Source: Methanothrix sp. (GTDB lineage: Archaea; Halobacteriota; Methanosarcinia; Methanotrichales; Methanotrichaceae). From it: a stretch of DNA of 6,519 nucleotides. This document shows, one piece after another, positions 5,502 to 6,519 of this stretch. Within the stretch, counting starts at the first letter, position 1. The number at the start of each line of letters is the position of its first letter. The notes under the pieces were generated by a model. The model was not told the origin of the DNA. It was given only the letters and a program-made list of their open reading frames with translations, and did no database searches. A program made the translations under genes and the position numbers. Where the stretch lies: NCBI GenBank assembly GCA_028688175.1, contig JAQTYS010000153.1:1-6519 (forward strand), in the 5' to 3' direction.

Positions 5502-6519
5502 ATGGCAGATATAAAGTTGGATATATCCCCTATGTTTGAGGGCGAGAGGATTAGAAAAGACGATCTATGGGTAGAGCTGGGCGGCCCCAAGGCAGATGGA
5601 TTCGAGCTGTCCCTGGCCACACCTATGGACCAGATCACCGATGGAAAGGTAACCGTTATCGGTCCCGATCTTGGAGAGATGAAAGAGGGCACCACCATGC
5701 CCTTCGGCATGATCTTCAAGGTTGGCGGCGAGAAGATTGAGAAGGACCTGGAGTCCATCATCGAGAGGCGCAACCATGCCCTGCTGTCCTACATCAGCGG
5801 CCTCATGCACCTCAACCAGAGATATGATATCTGGATGAGAATCGGCAAGAGCCTCAAGAAGAAGGGTGTCACATCCTGGAAGGAGATCTTTACCCCCGTC
5901 ATCGATCTGTACAAGGCCGAGATGCCCTTCATCGAGAAGATGGAGATCACCATCGTCACCGATCCAGCCAAGGTAAAGGCCGAGCTGGCCAATGCCATGG
6001 CAGTCTACAAGACACGTGATGAGCGCGCCAAGGGACTGCACGATGAGGACGTCGATGTCTTCTACGGCTGCACACTGTGCCAGGCATTCGCACCCACCAG
6101 CGCCTGTGTGGTTACCCCGGACAGGCCATCCCTGTGCGGAGCTATCACCTGGTTCGATGGACGCGCAGCTGCTAAGGTGGACCCAGAGGGCCCCCAGTTC
6201 CCCATAGCCAAGGGAACCGCAGTTGACGCCGTTGCCGGCGAGTACGCGGCTATCAATGAGATGGCTGAGAAGAGGTCCGGCGGCGAGTACAGCAGGATGC
6301 TTCTGTACACGTTCTTCGATGCACCCCACACCTCCTGTGGCTGCTTCGAGACCATCGGCTTCTACATGCCCGAGGTTGACGGCATTGGTCTAGCCGACCG
6401 TGATTTCAGGGGCGCAACCCCCAATGGTCTTCCATTCTCCACCATGGCTGGCCAGACCGGCGGCGGCAAGCAGGTAGTAGGATTCCTGGGAATGGGCATT
6501 CTCTACTACTTCTCACCCA
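5502..6519 (+). CDS. cdhC: CODH/ACS complex subunit beta (acetyl-CoA synthase), 3' end cut by window edge
   Basis: CdhC carries the Ni-Ni-[4Fe-4S] A cluster, where acetyl-CoA is made from CoA, CO and a corrinoid-bound methyl group, or cleaved in acetate catabolism. The window holds 339 codons of an expected 460-470 or so. All six A-cluster cysteines are present: C190 and C193 (YGCTLCQ), C202, C212 (PSLCG), and C279 and C281 in the SCGCFE motif that binds nickel. Each sits one position above the numbering I recall for Methanosarcina thermophila CdhC (189, 192, 201, 211, 278, 280). The protein starts directly in the A-cluster-bearing part and lacks the extra N-terminal CODH-contacting domain of bacterial AcsB, as expected for archaea. 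The late part present includes a glycine-rich TGGGKQVVGFLGMG. The missing C-terminus and the usual downstream corrinoid-protein genes cdhD and cdhE lie beyond the edge. Confidence 0.97.
   Translation, partial: MADIKLDISPMFEGERIRKDDLWVELGGPKADGFELSLATPMDQITDGKVTVIGPDLGEMKEGTTMPFGMIFKVGGEKIEKDLESIIERRNHALLSYISGLMHLNQRYDIWMRIGKSLKKKGVTSWKEIFTPVIDLYKAEMPFIEKMEITIVTDPAKVKAELANAMAVYKTRDERAKGLHDEDVDVFYGCTLCQAFAPTSACVVTPDRPSLCGAITWFDGRAAAKVDPEGPQFPIAKGTAVDAVAGEYAAINEMAEKRSGGEYSRMLLYTFFDAPHTSCGCFETIGFYMPEVDGIGLADRDFRGATPNGLPFSTMAGQTGGGKQVVGFLGMGILYYFSP

Noticed and set aside
5565..6329. A 254-codon minus-strand frame opposite cdhC
   Set aside because: The plus strand carries all six A-cluster cysteines at the expected spacing, so this is a shadow.

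Overview
The window looks like a piece of a methanogenic archaeon's chromosome. The evidence is an archaeal-type CO dehydrogenase/acetyl-CoA synthase (CODH/ACS, also called ACDS) operon, with separate alpha (cdhA), epsilon (cdhB) and beta (cdhC) genes and a TATA-like promoter in place of bacterial -35/-10 boxes. Shine-Dalgarno sequences are strong, base composition looks moderate and the intergenic region is AT-rich. The protein sequences remind me most of Methanothrix (Methanosaeta), an obligate acetate user. That genus call is an inference from memory and was not tested by a search.

The layout is two divergent operons. On the minus strand, reading leftward from about 2235, are cobD (threonine-phosphate decarboxylase), a small eight-cysteine protein overlapping its end, and cbiB (adenosylcobinamide-phosphate synthase), which runs off the left edge. 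Together they should make the aminopropanol-phosphate arm of the cobamide and attach it to adenosylcobyric acid. On the plus strand from 2469 are cdhA, cdhB and cdhC, the last cut by the right edge. About 230 AT-rich bases separate the two operons and hold TATA-like boxes for both directions plus a short inverted repeat.

The two halves are linked by function. CdhC cleaves or makes acetyl-CoA by passing a methyl group to or from a corrinoid protein (CdhD/CdhE, presumably encoded downstream). CdhA oxidises the released carbonyl to CO2 and sends electrons to ferredoxin, and CdhB associates with CdhA. The corrinoid cofactor needs the nucleotide-loop genes on the other side of the intergenic region.

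I saw no mobile elements, CRISPR arrays, tRNAs or rRNAs, and no wholly new system. The most interesting points are the separate Cys-rich protein, which I recall as a C-terminal domain of CobD in Methanosarcina, the divergent pairing of cobamide and CODH genes over a repeat-bearing control region, and the cysteine pattern at the CdhA N-terminus.
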